A stretch of 64,000 nt of DNA from Chryseobacterium lactis (lineage in GTDB: Bacteria > Bacteroidota > Bacteroidia > Flavobacteriales > Weeksellaceae): the NCBI RefSeq assembly GCF_003815875.1, contig NZ_CP033924.1, positions 372,001 to 436,000 on the forward strand, written 5' to 3'. The notes under the pieces are model-generated. The model saw only the letters and a list, made by a program, of their open reading frames with translations. It was not told the origin of the DNA and ran no database searches. The translations under genes were made by a program, and so were the position numbers. This document shows, piece after piece, positions 27,078-36,745 of the stretch. Numbering within the stretch: the first letter of the stretch is position 1; each line of letters starts with the position of its first letter.

Positions 27078-28502
27078 TTAGTTTTTATCCCAGAAAAGTT
27101 TTGTGGTTGCTTTGTCGCCACCAATTTTATTTCCTGCAGCTTTAACATTAGCTCCATTCAACACATATTCCTGATCAGAATAGGGCATTCTGTAAGGAAC
27201 TGAAGACAAATTAGATTTCGGAGGATTCACAAGAATCGGATAATCCAGACGTCGTGTAAAATTCCAGCTTGCAAATCCCTTGTTGAACATAGCTATCCAA
27301 GCTTGCACTCCGATAGATTGTTTCCAGTTTGTTACATTATAAGGATTTGAAGCCAAATACGTCGCAGTATTTGCCGCACTCACTCCATTTTCTCTCATAG
27401 ATTCTGTCACTGCCGCAGTGTAAAGATCTACAGCTGTACCTCCTACTGAATATCCTCTTGCAGCCGCTTCAGCCCTAATGAAAGCAACTTCTGCGTAACT
27501 TAATAAATTAGATGGAGTGGTAGATGATCTGAAATAAGAATTTAATTTTGAAAAATTAGCGTATGTATTCAGCTCTCCGAAAATTCCTCCTTTATAAATT
27601 CCTCCAACTTTAGTAAACCACATTTCCATTCTAGGATCAGATAAATTATTCATGGTATTAATCACAATTTCACTAGGAACAAAATCATCTCTGTTTGAAG
27701 CTACTAGGTTATCAAATACCGGATTGATAAATGTGTTTCCATCATATTTAAATTTATAAGCATCGTCATCAGAAGAGATAATTCCTCCAGCAACAGCTGA
27801 TTCTACAGTAGCTTTTGATAATACCGAATCAACATCAGCCAAATTTATCCCCAATCTTAATTTAATGGAATTAGCAAATTTTATCCATTTTGACATATTT
27901 CCATAATATACCAAATCCCCAACACTGTATCCTGAAAATGCCGGTTTTACTGTTAAAATTACATTATCAATTCTCTTAATCAAATCAACATAAATTGCTT
28001 TTGCGTCATCATATTTAGGCGAAAAAATTTCGTCCGCTTTCAATGCATCAGAGTAAGGAACATCTCCATAAGTATTTACTATATTTTCCCACACAAAAAT
28101 CTCTTCGATTTCTAAAGTTGCCAATTTATTAGCTTTAACATCATTAGAATTAGCTTCCTGTCGTAAATTTGCCTTTGCTTGTTTTATATTGTTTAAAGTA
28201 TAAACATACATTCCATTAAAATGATTGCGTGGTTGATTGCGGGTGACTAGATTATATTGAGTCTCATCCGGATATTGAACTTCTGCCCATTGCTGTGTAA
28301 AAAATCTATAATTGTTAAGATTTACGCTGGGGCTATCCATATAGGATGAAGACTGGTATAAAGCTGTAGCCAGCAAATTTTCAGACGCAAGAACGGATGG
28401 ATGTTTAGGATCGTTATTGAGAGAAGTTAAGTCACTTTGGCACGAACTTACCCCTAATACAATACATACAGATACCAAACTGATTTTTATAATATTTTTC
28501 AT
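27078..28502 (-). CDS. SusD/RagB-family nutrient-binding lipoprotein, copy 1
   Basis: A 474-residue lipoprotein; the signal peptide ends in lipobox VSSC with acylated Cys21. The all-helical TPR-like fold of the SusD-like_2 branch is indicated by TLEIEEIFVWENIVNTYGDV, LLSYAEVAFIRAEAAARGY and the C-terminal GFASWNFTRRLDYPILVNPP. These proteins cap the SusC barrel and bind the ligand at the cell surface. The gene lies 11 bp after susC copy 1. It is closely related to the SusD of the next operon, especially in the last 90 residues. The ligand is unknown. Confidence 0.92.
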   Translation of the reverse strand: MKNIIKISLVSVCIVLGVSSCQSDLTSLNNDPKHPSVLASENLLATALYQSSSYMDSPSVNLNNYRFFTQQWAEVQYPDETQYNLVTRNQPRNHFNGMYVYTLNNIKQAKANLRQEANSNDVKANKLATLEIEEIFVWENIVNTYGDVPYSDALKADEIFSPKYDDAKAIYVDLIKRIDNVILTVKPAFSGYSVGDLVYYGNMSKWIKFANSIKLRLGINLADVDSVLSKATVESAVAGGIISSDDDAYKFKYDGNTFINPVFDNLVASNRDDFVPSEIVINTMNNLSDPRMEMWFTKVGGIYKGGIFGELNTYANFSKLNSYFRSSTTPSNLLSYAEVAFIRAEAAARGYSVGGTAVDLYTAAVTESMRENGVSAANTATYLASNPYNVTNWKQSIGVQAWIAMFNKGFASWNFTRRLDYPILVNPPKSNLSSVPYRMPYSDQEYVLNGANVKAAGNKIGGDKATTKLFWDKN

Positions 28503-28513
28503 TTTAGAGTAAT

Positions 28514-31500
28514 TTAGAATTTAAACGTTACATTGACACCGATATCTCTTGTTGTTGGCATCGAGCCGATAGACCATCCATAAGAATTAAGCCCCCCTCC
28601 TATCATGGCTTCAGGGTCTGCATACGGAAGGTTTTTATGAATAATCCATAAGTTTCTACCTACGATTGAAATTTTCGCATCATAAATTTTAGTTCCTGCT
28701 AACAGAGATTTGGGAAGTGTATATCCGACACTTGCTTCTCTTAATTTCACAAATGAGCCATCATAAACAAATTCACTAGGCGGCTGAGTTTTATATCCAG
28801 TACTACTTCCATTATCAAGTGGCGACAACGGAATATTATTTGGAGTTCCATTTGGAAGCACTCCAGGAAGTATAACATTTTTATCTCTAAAATCTCCCAT
28901 TGCAGTTTCTTTATAAAGACCTGAAGACAAGCCATAATACATGTCAGTAGAGAATACATTCCCTCCCTTACGTACATCAATTAAGAAACTTAAAGAAAAT
29001 CCTTTATAATTGATACTGTTTCTAATACCTCCAATCCAATCTGGAGTAGTATTACCGATAATCTGATTAGAGTTTTGTAAATACTTTCCGGTCTTTGGAT
29101 TTATAACTTTTTGCCCATTTAAATATGTATAGTCATTCCCTACCAACGTTCCCCATGCCTCACCTACTCTAGCATTTAAAGAAACTCCACCTGTGAAACT
29201 ATTCAAGAGAATGTTATCAATACCAGGATTAAGTTCAATTACTTTATTTGTATTTTTGGACCAATTGACATCTATATTCCAAGTAAAATCGTTTGACTTT
29301 ATTGGCACCAAGCCTAACTGTACTTCATAACCTGTATTATCGATTCTTCCAGCGTTAATAACTTTAGATGTAAATCCAGTTCCTGAAGATATAGCAAGTG
29401 GAATGATTTGGTTGATCGTCTTTGTTTTATAGTAAGCAAAGTCTAACGTAATTCTGTCTCTTAGAAAATGTACTTCGGTCCCTAATTCAAATTCTTTAGA
29501 TCTTTGAGGCTTCAAATCGCTATTTGCCTTCTTCAAAAGAGAGTTATATATTCCTATACCACCTTGTGCTCCACTAAAAATTCCTGCAGATGAATAATAA
29601 TTAGTAAGTTGATAAGGATCTGCAGTACCACCTACTTCGGCATAATTAGCTCTTAATTTCCAGAAGTTCATCCAGTTTTTTATTTTAAAAATTTCCGAGA
29701 GTATAACTGAACCTGTTACTGATGGATAATTGTAAACGTTATTTCCGCTTGGCAATGTAGAACTTTGATCAATCCTCCATGTTCCGTCTAAATAGAACAT
29801 TTTATAAAAATCAAATGATGCTGTTACATAACCTGAATTAGTTTGGGTGGTCCATTCATTTTCATCGGGTGCTAATGGACCTTTTACAGAGTTTGATAAT
29901 GCATAAATTTTTGGTACAACCAATCCTCCTTCTGTGGAAGCATATATAGAATTCACATAGTTTCGTCTTACATTTCCCCCTAAAACACCAGAAACATTGA
30001 TATTGTTGGTAATATCAAATTTATAATTAAACATTAAATCATAATTGGTCTCAGTCCTTGTTACATCCCGTCTTGAGTAACCAGAGCCAACTGAATTTTC
30101 TGATAAACCGAAACTTTGAGCAATTGATCCGACTGCTATCCTATTTTCAGCAAAGAGATTTGATCTGTCATATGAAACCTTTCCTGTAACAGATACATTA
30201 TCTAATAGATCATAGGTAAGTTGAGCATATGTAAAAGTCCGGAATCTACTATCACTAGTATAGTTTTCATATGCCTGAAAATATGGATTATTCCAATATG
30301 CGGCATTCCCTTCAGTACCGGATTTTCTATTCCAGGAAACATTACCATAATAATTATCAGCATTAGGACTTGCTATATTCTGCGAGTATGCTCTTTGCTG
30401 CTCTTTTACATCTATATTAGTTTGCCACCATTGTCTGAATCCCGTAACAATATTATCATTATATCCTGTTATACTACGTCCAGTAGTATTTTGTATAGTC
30501 ATGGTAGAATAGAATGAGGAATGTAATTTTGGGGTTAAGTCATAATTAACTTTTAAAGAAAAAGTATTTTTGTTAATGCGAGAGTTAGGCATCAGCCCAT
30601 CAACAAGCATATTATCAAAAGTGAAATTTATATTTTTCCCTTTTTGTCCCTTTTCTAATGTTATACTATTTGTAAATGTAGTTGGATGATTGAAAAATTT
30701 AATAGGTCCATTTTTAGCAGCAACCCAAGGAGTAGCTTTTCCATAATTAGACGATGTAGGATCATAATAATCCCACTGATTAACTAACAAACTGCTATTA
30801 TATTTTGGTCCCCATGAAGCATCATCACCAAAGTTAACATCGTTCAAACCATTAGCTCCTTGTGCAGTAAATTCTTGAGAATATCCGGCTCCATACCTTG
30901 TCTGATATTCAGGAAAAGTAGATTTATCTACAAAACCTACCTGTACTGCAGAAGATAAGGTAACACCCCATGATCCATCATCCTTACCTTTTCCATTTTT
31001 AGTCGTAATGACGATTACACCATTTAATCCTCTTTCACCATACAAAGCTGATGCTGCCGCTCCTTTTAATACGTTGATTGATTCAATATCATCTTGATTA
31101 ATATCTGACAAAGCATTTCCATAATCGATACCCCCTGCTTGTGTATATGTATTATTAACAGGTGAACCATCAATAACAATTAATGGATTGCCTCCACTTA
31201 GTGATTTTATTCCTCTAATCAATAAATTGGACGATCCACCAAAATTGTTATTCGTTGTAACATTAAGACCTGCTACTTTACCCGATAATTGCGAAGCAAT
31301 GTTTCCTGTATTTGTAGTTCCTTCTGAAAGGGTACTCCCTTTAATTTCCTGAGACGCATATCCCAATGATTTTTTCTCTCTTTTAATTCCGAGTGCCGTC
31401 ACCACCACACCCTCAATCTCCTTTGTTTTGATTGTATCCTTCTTTTGCTGGGCATGGGCAACAGCAATAGAAGATGACAACACGGCAACAAGAAGACTTG

Positions 31501-31516
31501 TTCTTAGTTTTTTCAT
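28514..31516 (-). CDS. SusC/RagA-family TonB-dependent transporter, copy 1
   Basis: 1000 residues. After the signal peptide (MKKLRTSLLVAVLSSSIAVAHA) a TonB box-like IEGVVVTALG and a plug domain follow almost at once; the N-terminal carboxypeptidase-like extension found in many SusC proteins is absent. Plug signatures are VLKGAAASALYGERGLNGVI and a LVIRG-like LLIRGIKSL. The barrel ends with GVNVTFKF. It imports a large ligand across the outer membrane with SusD and TonB. I chose the ATG at 31516, nine codons into the longest frame, because the promoter lies at 31541-31571. Close paralogue of copy 2; the extracellular-loop regions differ more than the ends. Confidence 0.93.
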   Translation of the reverse strand: MKKLRTSLLVAVLSSSIAVAHAQQKKDTIKTKEIEGVVVTALGIKREKKSLGYASQEIKGSTLSEGTTNTGNIASQLSGKVAGLNVTTNNNFGGSSNLLIRGIKSLSGGNPLIVIDGSPVNNTYTQAGGIDYGNALSDINQDDIESINVLKGAAASALYGERGLNGVIVITTKNGKGKDDGSWGVTLSSAVQVGFVDKSTFPEYQTRYGAGYSQEFTAQGANGLNDVNFGDDASWGPKYNSSLLVNQWDYYDPTSSNYGKATPWVAAKNGPIKFFNHPTTFTNSITLEKGQKGKNINFTFDNMLVDGLMPNSRINKNTFSLKVNYDLTPKLHSSFYSTMTIQNTTGRSITGYNDNIVTGFRQWWQTNIDVKEQQRAYSQNIASPNADNYYGNVSWNRKSGTEGNAAYWNNPYFQAYENYTSDSRFRTFTYAQLTYDLLDNVSVTGKVSYDRSNLFAENRIAVGSIAQSFGLSENSVGSGYSRRDVTRTETNYDLMFNYKFDITNNINVSGVLGGNVRRNYVNSIYASTEGGLVVPKIYALSNSVKGPLAPDENEWTTQTNSGYVTASFDFYKMFYLDGTWRIDQSSTLPSGNNVYNYPSVTGSVILSEIFKIKNWMNFWKLRANYAEVGGTADPYQLTNYYSSAGIFSGAQGGIGIYNSLLKKANSDLKPQRSKEFELGTEVHFLRDRITLDFAYYKTKTINQIIPLAISSGTGFTSKVINAGRIDNTGYEVQLGLVPIKSNDFTWNIDVNWSKNTNKVIELNPGIDNILLNSFTGGVSLNARVGEAWGTLVGNDYTYLNGQKVINPKTGKYLQNSNQIIGNTTPDWIGGIRNSINYKGFSLSFLIDVRKGGNVFSTDMYYGLSSGLYKETAMGDFRDKNVILPGVLPNGTPNNIPLSPLDNGSSTGYKTQPPSEFVYDGSFVKLREASVGYTLPKSLLAGTKIYDAKISIVGRNLWIIHKNLPYADPEAMIGGGLNSYGWSIGSMPTTRDIGVNVTFKF

Positions 31517-31540
31517 ATCAAAATAATTTTTGTATCCGCA

Positions 31541-31571
31541 CAAATTTGTTAAACATTATTAACAAGTCAAA
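31541..31571 (-). promoter_or_regulatory. Promoter of susC copy 1
   Basis: On the minus strand, TTTG (31568-31571), a 19-nt spacer, then CAAATTTG (31541-31548), one mismatch from TAnnTTTG. The -7 box sits inside the palindrome ACAAATTTGT. The same arrangement precedes the other two susC genes. Confidence 0.7.
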
Positions 31572-31824
31572 GGAAAAAATTATAAATAATGAAAAATAAA
31601 CATTAAAACATGTAAAATATTATCAAATAATTAAAAAAATAAACTAAAATTTGAAATATCAAGAAAAAACACAAGTAATCAACAGTGAAGAAAATCAGAT
31701 TCTTTTATATTTTTTCTATAAAAAAGACTAAAAAACTGCTATAAACAGTTGAATACTAGTAAAAAAGTTAATATTACCATCAAAGTATAGGTCTCATTTA
31801 TGAAAAAAGATGGTCAGATTTAAT

Positions 31825-31850
31825 GCATAAAAAAACCGCCCGAGGGCGGT
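31825..31850 (-). terminator. Terminator of susCD operon 2 (copy 2 of 3)
   Basis: Stem ACCGCC/GGCGGT with a CGAG loop at 31835-31850 and a flanking A run. Same hairpin and flank as at 27025-27050 and 36691-36715, apart from one loop base. Confidence 0.85.
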
Positions 31851-31877
31851 ATAATATGAATGTTATTAAAGTGTGTT

Positions 31878-33299
31878 CTAGTTTTTGTCCCAGAAAAGTT
31901 TCGTGGTTGCTTTATCACCGCCAATTTTATCACCGGCCGCTTTAACGTTAGCCCCATTCAATACATATTCCTGATCAGAATAAGGCATTCTGTATGGAAC
32001 TGAAGATAAATTGGATTTTGGAGGATTCACAAGAATCGGATAATCCAGACGTCTTGTAAAGTTCCAGCTGGCAAATCCTTTGTTGAACATTGCGATCCAT
32101 GCTTGCGTACCGATAGACTGTTTCCAGTTTGCGATGTTAATTGGATTAGCTGCCAGATATGTTGTGGTATTTGCAGCACTTACTCCATTTTCTCTCATTG
32201 ATTCTGTAACAGCTGCTGTATAAAGATCTACTGCTGTACCTCCAGCAGAATACCCTCTCGCTGCAGCTTCAGCTTTTAAGAATGCTACTTCTGCATAGCT
32301 TAATAAGTTTGATGCGGTAGTCGCACTTCTGAAGTAAGAGCTTAATTGAGAGAAATTAGTATAAGGATCATTTAATTCTCCAAAAACGCCTCCTTTATAA
32401 ACTCCTCCAACTTTGGTAAACCAAACATCCATTCTTGGATCTGCAAGCGTACTCATCGTTTTAATAGTTAGTTCACTAGGCACAAAGTCATTTCTGTTAG
32501 AAGCTACTAAATTATCAAATACCGGATTGGAGAATGTTCCTCCATCATACTTGAATTTGTAAGCATCATCATCAGAAGCAATAACTCCGCCGGCAATTGC
32601 AGATTCAATGGTTGTCTTTGCTAATGCAGGATCAACATCTGCCAAATTCATTCCTAATCTTAGTTTAATAGAATTAGCGAATTTCTTCCACTTGGTCATA
32701 TTACCTCCGTACACTAAGTCAGCATAACCAGTGGCTGCAGGTTTAATAGTAGCCGTAGCAGCATCAATTCTTCGGATCAGATCCAAATAAATTGTTTTGG
32801 CATCGTCATATTTAGGAGTTAAAATTTCATCAGGTTTAAATGCATCAGAATAAGGAACATCACCAAAAGTGTCTACCAAATTCTCCCAGATAAAAATTTC
32901 TTCAATTTCTAAAGTAGCCATTTTGTTAGCACGGATATCATCCGTCTCTACTTCATTTTTCAGATTGGTTTTTGCTTGTCTCAGGTTATTAATACTGTAC
33001 ACATACATTCTGTTAAAATGATTACGTGGCTGGTTACGGGTTACCAGGTTATATTGAGTTTCATCCGGATACTGAGTTTCAGCCCATTGTTGCGTAAAAA
33101 ATCTATAATTATTAAAATTCACACTAGGGTTATCCATATAATAGGATGACTGATATAATGCAGTAGCTAATAAGTTATCTGATGGAAGAACTGATGGATG
33201 CTTAGGATCCTCGTTCAGAGAAGTTAAATCACTTTGACATGAACTTAAAGCCAACCCGATACATGCAGACACCAAACTTATTTTTATAATATTTTTCAT
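31878..33299 (-). CDS. SusD/RagB-family nutrient-binding lipoprotein, copy 2
   Basis: A 473-residue lipoprotein with lipobox LSSC (Cys21) and the SusD-like_2 architecture (TLEIEEIFIWENLVDTFGDV, LLSYAEVAFLKAEAAARGY, GFASWNFTRRLDYPILVNPP). It is a near-duplicate of SusD copy 1: long blocks are identical, including the last 60 residues apart from one position (GDK versus GNK), while differences cluster in the middle. It lies 12 bp after susC copy 2. The ligand is unknown. Confidence 0.92.
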   Translation of the reverse strand: MKNIIKISLVSACIGLALSSCQSDLTSLNEDPKHPSVLPSDNLLATALYQSSYYMDNPSVNFNNYRFFTQQWAETQYPDETQYNLVTRNQPRNHFNRMYVYSINNLRQAKTNLKNEVETDDIRANKMATLEIEEIFIWENLVDTFGDVPYSDAFKPDEILTPKYDDAKTIYLDLIRRIDAATATIKPAATGYADLVYGGNMTKWKKFANSIKLRLGMNLADVDPALAKTTIESAIAGGVIASDDDAYKFKYDGGTFSNPVFDNLVASNRNDFVPSELTIKTMSTLADPRMDVWFTKVGGVYKGGVFGELNDPYTNFSQLSSYFRSATTASNLLSYAEVAFLKAEAAARGYSAGGTAVDLYTAAVTESMRENGVSAANTTTYLAANPINIANWKQSIGTQAWIAMFNKGFASWNFTRRLDYPILVNPPKSNLSSVPYRMPYSDQEYVLNGANVKAAGDKIGGDKATTKLFWDKN

Positions 33300-33311
33300 T
33301 TTTAAAGTAAT

Positions 33312-36311
33312 TTAGAATTTAAATGTGACATTGATACCAAGATCTCTTGTCGTAGGCATTGAACCAATAGACCATCCATAGGAGCTAACGCCGCCACCTA
33401 CCATGGCTTCAGGATCTGCATATGGTAAATTTTTATGAATAATCCATAAGTTTCTACCTACAATTGAAATTTTCGCATCATAAATCTTAGTACCTGCCAA
33501 TAAGGATTTCGGAAGTGTATATCCAATACTTGCTTCTCTTAGCTTAATGAAAGATCCATCATAAACAAATGCGCTTGAAGGTTGTGTTTTATATCCTGTA
33601 GAACCACTGTTGTCAACCGGAGATAATGCGATATTGTTTGGAGTACCATCAGGAAGAACACCAGGCAAAACAATAGGCTTATCTCTGTAATCTCCAATAG
33701 CAGTTTCTTTATAAAGACCTGATGATAATCCGTAATACATATCTGTTGAGAATATATCACCCCCTTTACGCATATCAATTAAGAAGCTTAAAGAAAATCC
33801 TTTGTAACTAAAGCTGTTTCGGATACCTCCAATCCAATCCGGGGTAGTATTACCAATTACCTGATTTGGATTTTGTAAATATTTTCCAGTATTCGGGTCA
33901 ATAACTTTTTGACCATTCACATAGGTATAATCAGACCCAATTAATGCTCCCCAAGCTTCACCTACTCTAGCATTTAAAGAAACTCCACCCTGGAAACTAT
34001 TTAATAAATAATTGTTGATCCCCGGATATAATTCCACCACTTTATTCTGGTTTTTAGACCAGTTGGCATCAATATTCCAAGTGAAATCTTTTGTTTTTAT
34101 CGGAACTAAACCTAATTGTACTTCAACCCCACTGTTATCTATTCTTCCCGCATTGAATACTTTACCAGTATACCCTATCGCTGCAGATGTCGGAAGTGGT
34201 TGAAGAATCTGAGGAGTAGTTTTTGTCTTATAATAAGCAACATCAAGCGTAATTCTATCTCTCAAGAAATGAGCTTCAGTCCCAACTTCAAATTCATTAG
34301 CCTTTTGAGGCTGAAGCCCCGGATAAGGTTGATTTAAGATTGAGTTATAAATTCCTGTATTAAATAGAATTCCGGCAGATCTGTAATTATTGGTTAATTG
34401 GTAAGAAGATGCAGACCCTCCCACTTGCGCATAGTTTGCTCTGATTTTCCAGAAATTCATCCATCTTTTGGTATCTAGAATTTCGGACATAATTAATGAT
34501 CCTGTTATTGAAGGATAATTAAAAACATTATTACCCTTTAGCAATGTTGACGTCTCTTCTACCCTAAATGTTGCATCCAAATAGAATTTTTTATAGAAAT
34601 CAAATGAAGCTGTTGCATACCAGGAATTGGTTTGTACTGTATATTCAGTTTCATCAGGTGCTAAAGGTGCCTTTTTAGAGTTGGATAAAGCATAAATTCC
34701 AGGTACGACCAATCCACCCTCTGTTGAAGCATACAGTGAATTGTAATAGTTTCTACGGATATTTCCTCCAACAACTCCTGAAAGGTTAATATTATCAGTA
34801 ATATCAAATTTATAATTCACCATTAAGTCATAATTGGTTTCCGTCTGTAGAATATCACGTCTCCCATATCCTGAACCAATAGAGTTATTTGATTGTCCGA
34901 AAGCTTGAGGTAAAGATCCAACAGCCAGTCTGCTTTCAGCCATAAGGTTTGATCTGTCATAAGAAACCTTTCCAGTAACAGAGATGTTATCTAGCAGATC
35001 ATACGTTACCTGACCATAGGTGAAGCTTCTGTATCTCTTATCTGAAGAATAATTTTGATAGGCCTGGAAATATGGGTTGTTCCAATAGGCCGGAGCTCCG
35101 TTTGCAGCCGATTTTCTGCTCCAGGTAACGTTACCATAGTTATTGGATGCATTAGCAACGTGCGGATCTACGTTTGCAAAATATAAATTTTGAAGATCAT
35201 TAACATCAACATTGGTTTGCCACCACTGTCTGAAGCCGGTTGCGATATTATTTGAGTACCCTGTAATACTTCTCCCTTTAGTATCCTGCAAAGTCATTGT
35301 AGAATAAAAAGAAGAGTGTAATTTAGGGGTCAGATCATAATTAATCTTTAAAGAGAAATTATTTTTATTAAGGTGAGAATTAGGCATTAACCCATCAGAC
35401 ATCATATTTTCATACGTAAAACTGATGTTTTTCCCTTTCTGTCCTTTTTCTAAGGTTACACTGTTGATATAAGAAGCCGGATTTTCGAAAAATTTAATAG
35501 GTCCATTTTTTGCAGCTACCCAAGGTGTTGCTTTTTGGTAGTTAGGGGATAAAGGATTAAAAGAATCCCATTGGTACACCATCAAATTAGGGTCAAATTT
35601 TGGTCCCCATGATGCATCAGCAGAAAAGTTAGCGTAATTTAAACCGTCAGATGCCTGTGATCCGAATTTCTGAGAATATCCCGCACCATATCGTGTCTGA
35701 TATTCCGGGAAAGTAGATTTATCAATAAATCCGACCTGTACAGCAGAAGAGAATGTTACTCCCCAAGACCCGTCATCTTTTCCTTTTCCATTTTTAGTAG
35801 TGATTACAATCACCCCGTTTAGTCCTCTTTCGCCATATAATGCAGAAGCCGCAGCTCCTTTTAATACGTTGATTGATTCAATATCTTCCTGATTAATATC
35901 GGAAAGAGCATTACCATAGTCAATTGAGTTTGCCTGAGTACTGGTGTTGTTAACTGGTGATCCATCAATAACAATTAGCGGATTACCACCTGCTAGTGAC
36001 TTTACTCCTCTGATTACCAAATTGGAAGACCCTCCAAAGTTGTTATTGGTAGTAACATTAAGACCTGCTACTTTACCGGATAACTGGGCAGCAATGTTCC
36101 CTGTGTTAGTTGTTCCATCTGATAATGCACCTGCTTTAATCTCCTGAGAAGCATATCCTAATGATTTTTTCTCTCTTTTGATCCCAAGTGCAGTCACCAC
36201 CACTCCTTCGATTTCTTTTGTTTTAAGAGTGTCTTTCTTTTCCTGCGCATGAGCAACAGCAACAGAGGAAGACACTACTAAAACAAGAAGACCTGTTGTT
36301 AGTTTCTTCAT
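33312..36311 (-). CDS. SusC/RagA-family TonB-dependent transporter, copy 2
   Basis: 999 residues with signal peptide MKKLTTGLLVLVVSSSVAVA, TonB box IEGVVVTALG and plug segment VLKGAAASALYGERGLNGVI, again without the N-terminal extension domain. The barrel ends GINVTFKF. It is a close paralogue of copy 1: the first 180 residues and the last 200 or so are nearly the same, and the central barrel and loops differ more. No glycoside hydrolase, peptidase or sigma/anti-sigma pair accompanies it, so the substrate cannot be inferred. Confidence 0.93.
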   Translation of the reverse strand: MKKLTTGLLVLVVSSSVAVAHAQEKKDTLKTKEIEGVVVTALGIKREKKSLGYASQEIKAGALSDGTTNTGNIAAQLSGKVAGLNVTTNNNFGGSSNLVIRGVKSLAGGNPLIVIDGSPVNNTSTQANSIDYGNALSDINQEDIESINVLKGAAASALYGERGLNGVIVITTKNGKGKDDGSWGVTFSSAVQVGFIDKSTFPEYQTRYGAGYSQKFGSQASDGLNYANFSADASWGPKFDPNLMVYQWDSFNPLSPNYQKATPWVAAKNGPIKFFENPASYINSVTLEKGQKGKNISFTYENMMSDGLMPNSHLNKNNFSLKINYDLTPKLHSSFYSTMTLQDTKGRSITGYSNNIATGFRQWWQTNVDVNDLQNLYFANVDPHVANASNNYGNVTWSRKSAANGAPAYWNNPYFQAYQNYSSDKRYRSFTYGQVTYDLLDNISVTGKVSYDRSNLMAESRLAVGSLPQAFGQSNNSIGSGYGRRDILQTETNYDLMVNYKFDITDNINLSGVVGGNIRRNYYNSLYASTEGGLVVPGIYALSNSKKAPLAPDETEYTVQTNSWYATASFDFYKKFYLDATFRVEETSTLLKGNNVFNYPSITGSLIMSEILDTKRWMNFWKIRANYAQVGGSASSYQLTNNYRSAGILFNTGIYNSILNQPYPGLQPQKANEFEVGTEAHFLRDRITLDVAYYKTKTTPQILQPLPTSAAIGYTGKVFNAGRIDNSGVEVQLGLVPIKTKDFTWNIDANWSKNQNKVVELYPGINNYLLNSFQGGVSLNARVGEAWGALIGSDYTYVNGQKVIDPNTGKYLQNPNQVIGNTTPDWIGGIRNSFSYKGFSLSFLIDMRKGGDIFSTDMYYGLSSGLYKETAIGDYRDKPIVLPGVLPDGTPNNIALSPVDNSGSTGYKTQPSSAFVYDGSFIKLREASIGYTLPKSLLAGTKIYDAKISIVGRNLWIIHKNLPYADPEAMVGGGVSSYGWSIGSMPTTRDLGINVTFKF

Positions 36312-36339
36312 ATCTAATCTAAATTAATTTTGTACCTCA

Positions 36340-36370
36340 CAAATTTGTAAAACTTTCTTAACAACACAAA
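36340..36370 (-). promoter_or_regulatory. Promoter of susC copy 2
   Basis: TTTG (36367-36370), a 19-nt spacer, then CAAATTTG (36340-36347) on the minus strand, within ACAAATTTGT. The spacer shares AAGAAAGTTTTA with the susC copy 3 promoter. Confidence 0.7.
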
Positions 36371-36690
36371 GAAAAAATAAAAAAAATTATCATTTATTCA
36401 AAAATCAAGAAATTAATTAAACAAAAAAATAACAAATTAAGTTAAAATAGAAACTTTTAACAAAAACCCCATAAGTAAACATTATTTTTTTTTAAGAAAC
36501 AATAACAATCAATAAAATCGATATTATCTATATATTAACGAAAGATTAAATTAATAAACAACTGTTAATCAATCAAATGAAATAAAAACAGATAAAAACG
36601 AAAAATGAGATAATAAAAATACAATGCTATGCATATTAATTTTATTAACCCGCAAAACTTCGAGCAACACCATTTTTTAACAGTCCAGAA

Positions 36691-36715
36691 AATAAAAAAA
36701 CCGCCCGAAGGCGGT
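36691..36715 (-). terminator. Terminator of susCD operon 3 (copy 3 of 3)
   Basis: Stem ACCGCC/GGCGGT with a CGAA loop at 36700-36715, preceded by an A run and followed by the same TATAATATGAATGTT flank as the other two copies. Confidence 0.85.
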
Positions 36716-36745
36716 ATAATATGAATGTTAAATGAATGTCGGTTA

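Larger units (their letters stand above)
31517..31877. other. Intergenic region between susCD operons 1 and 2
   Basis: 361 bp of very AT-rich DNA. It holds the terminator of operon 2 (31825-31850) and the promoter of susC copy 1. I see no gene in the remainder. Confidence 0.6.
36312..36745. other. Intergenic region between susCD operons 2 and 3
   Basis: 434 bp, extremely AT-rich. It holds the terminator of operon 3 and the promoter of susC copy 2. Nothing else is recognisable. Confidence 0.6.
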
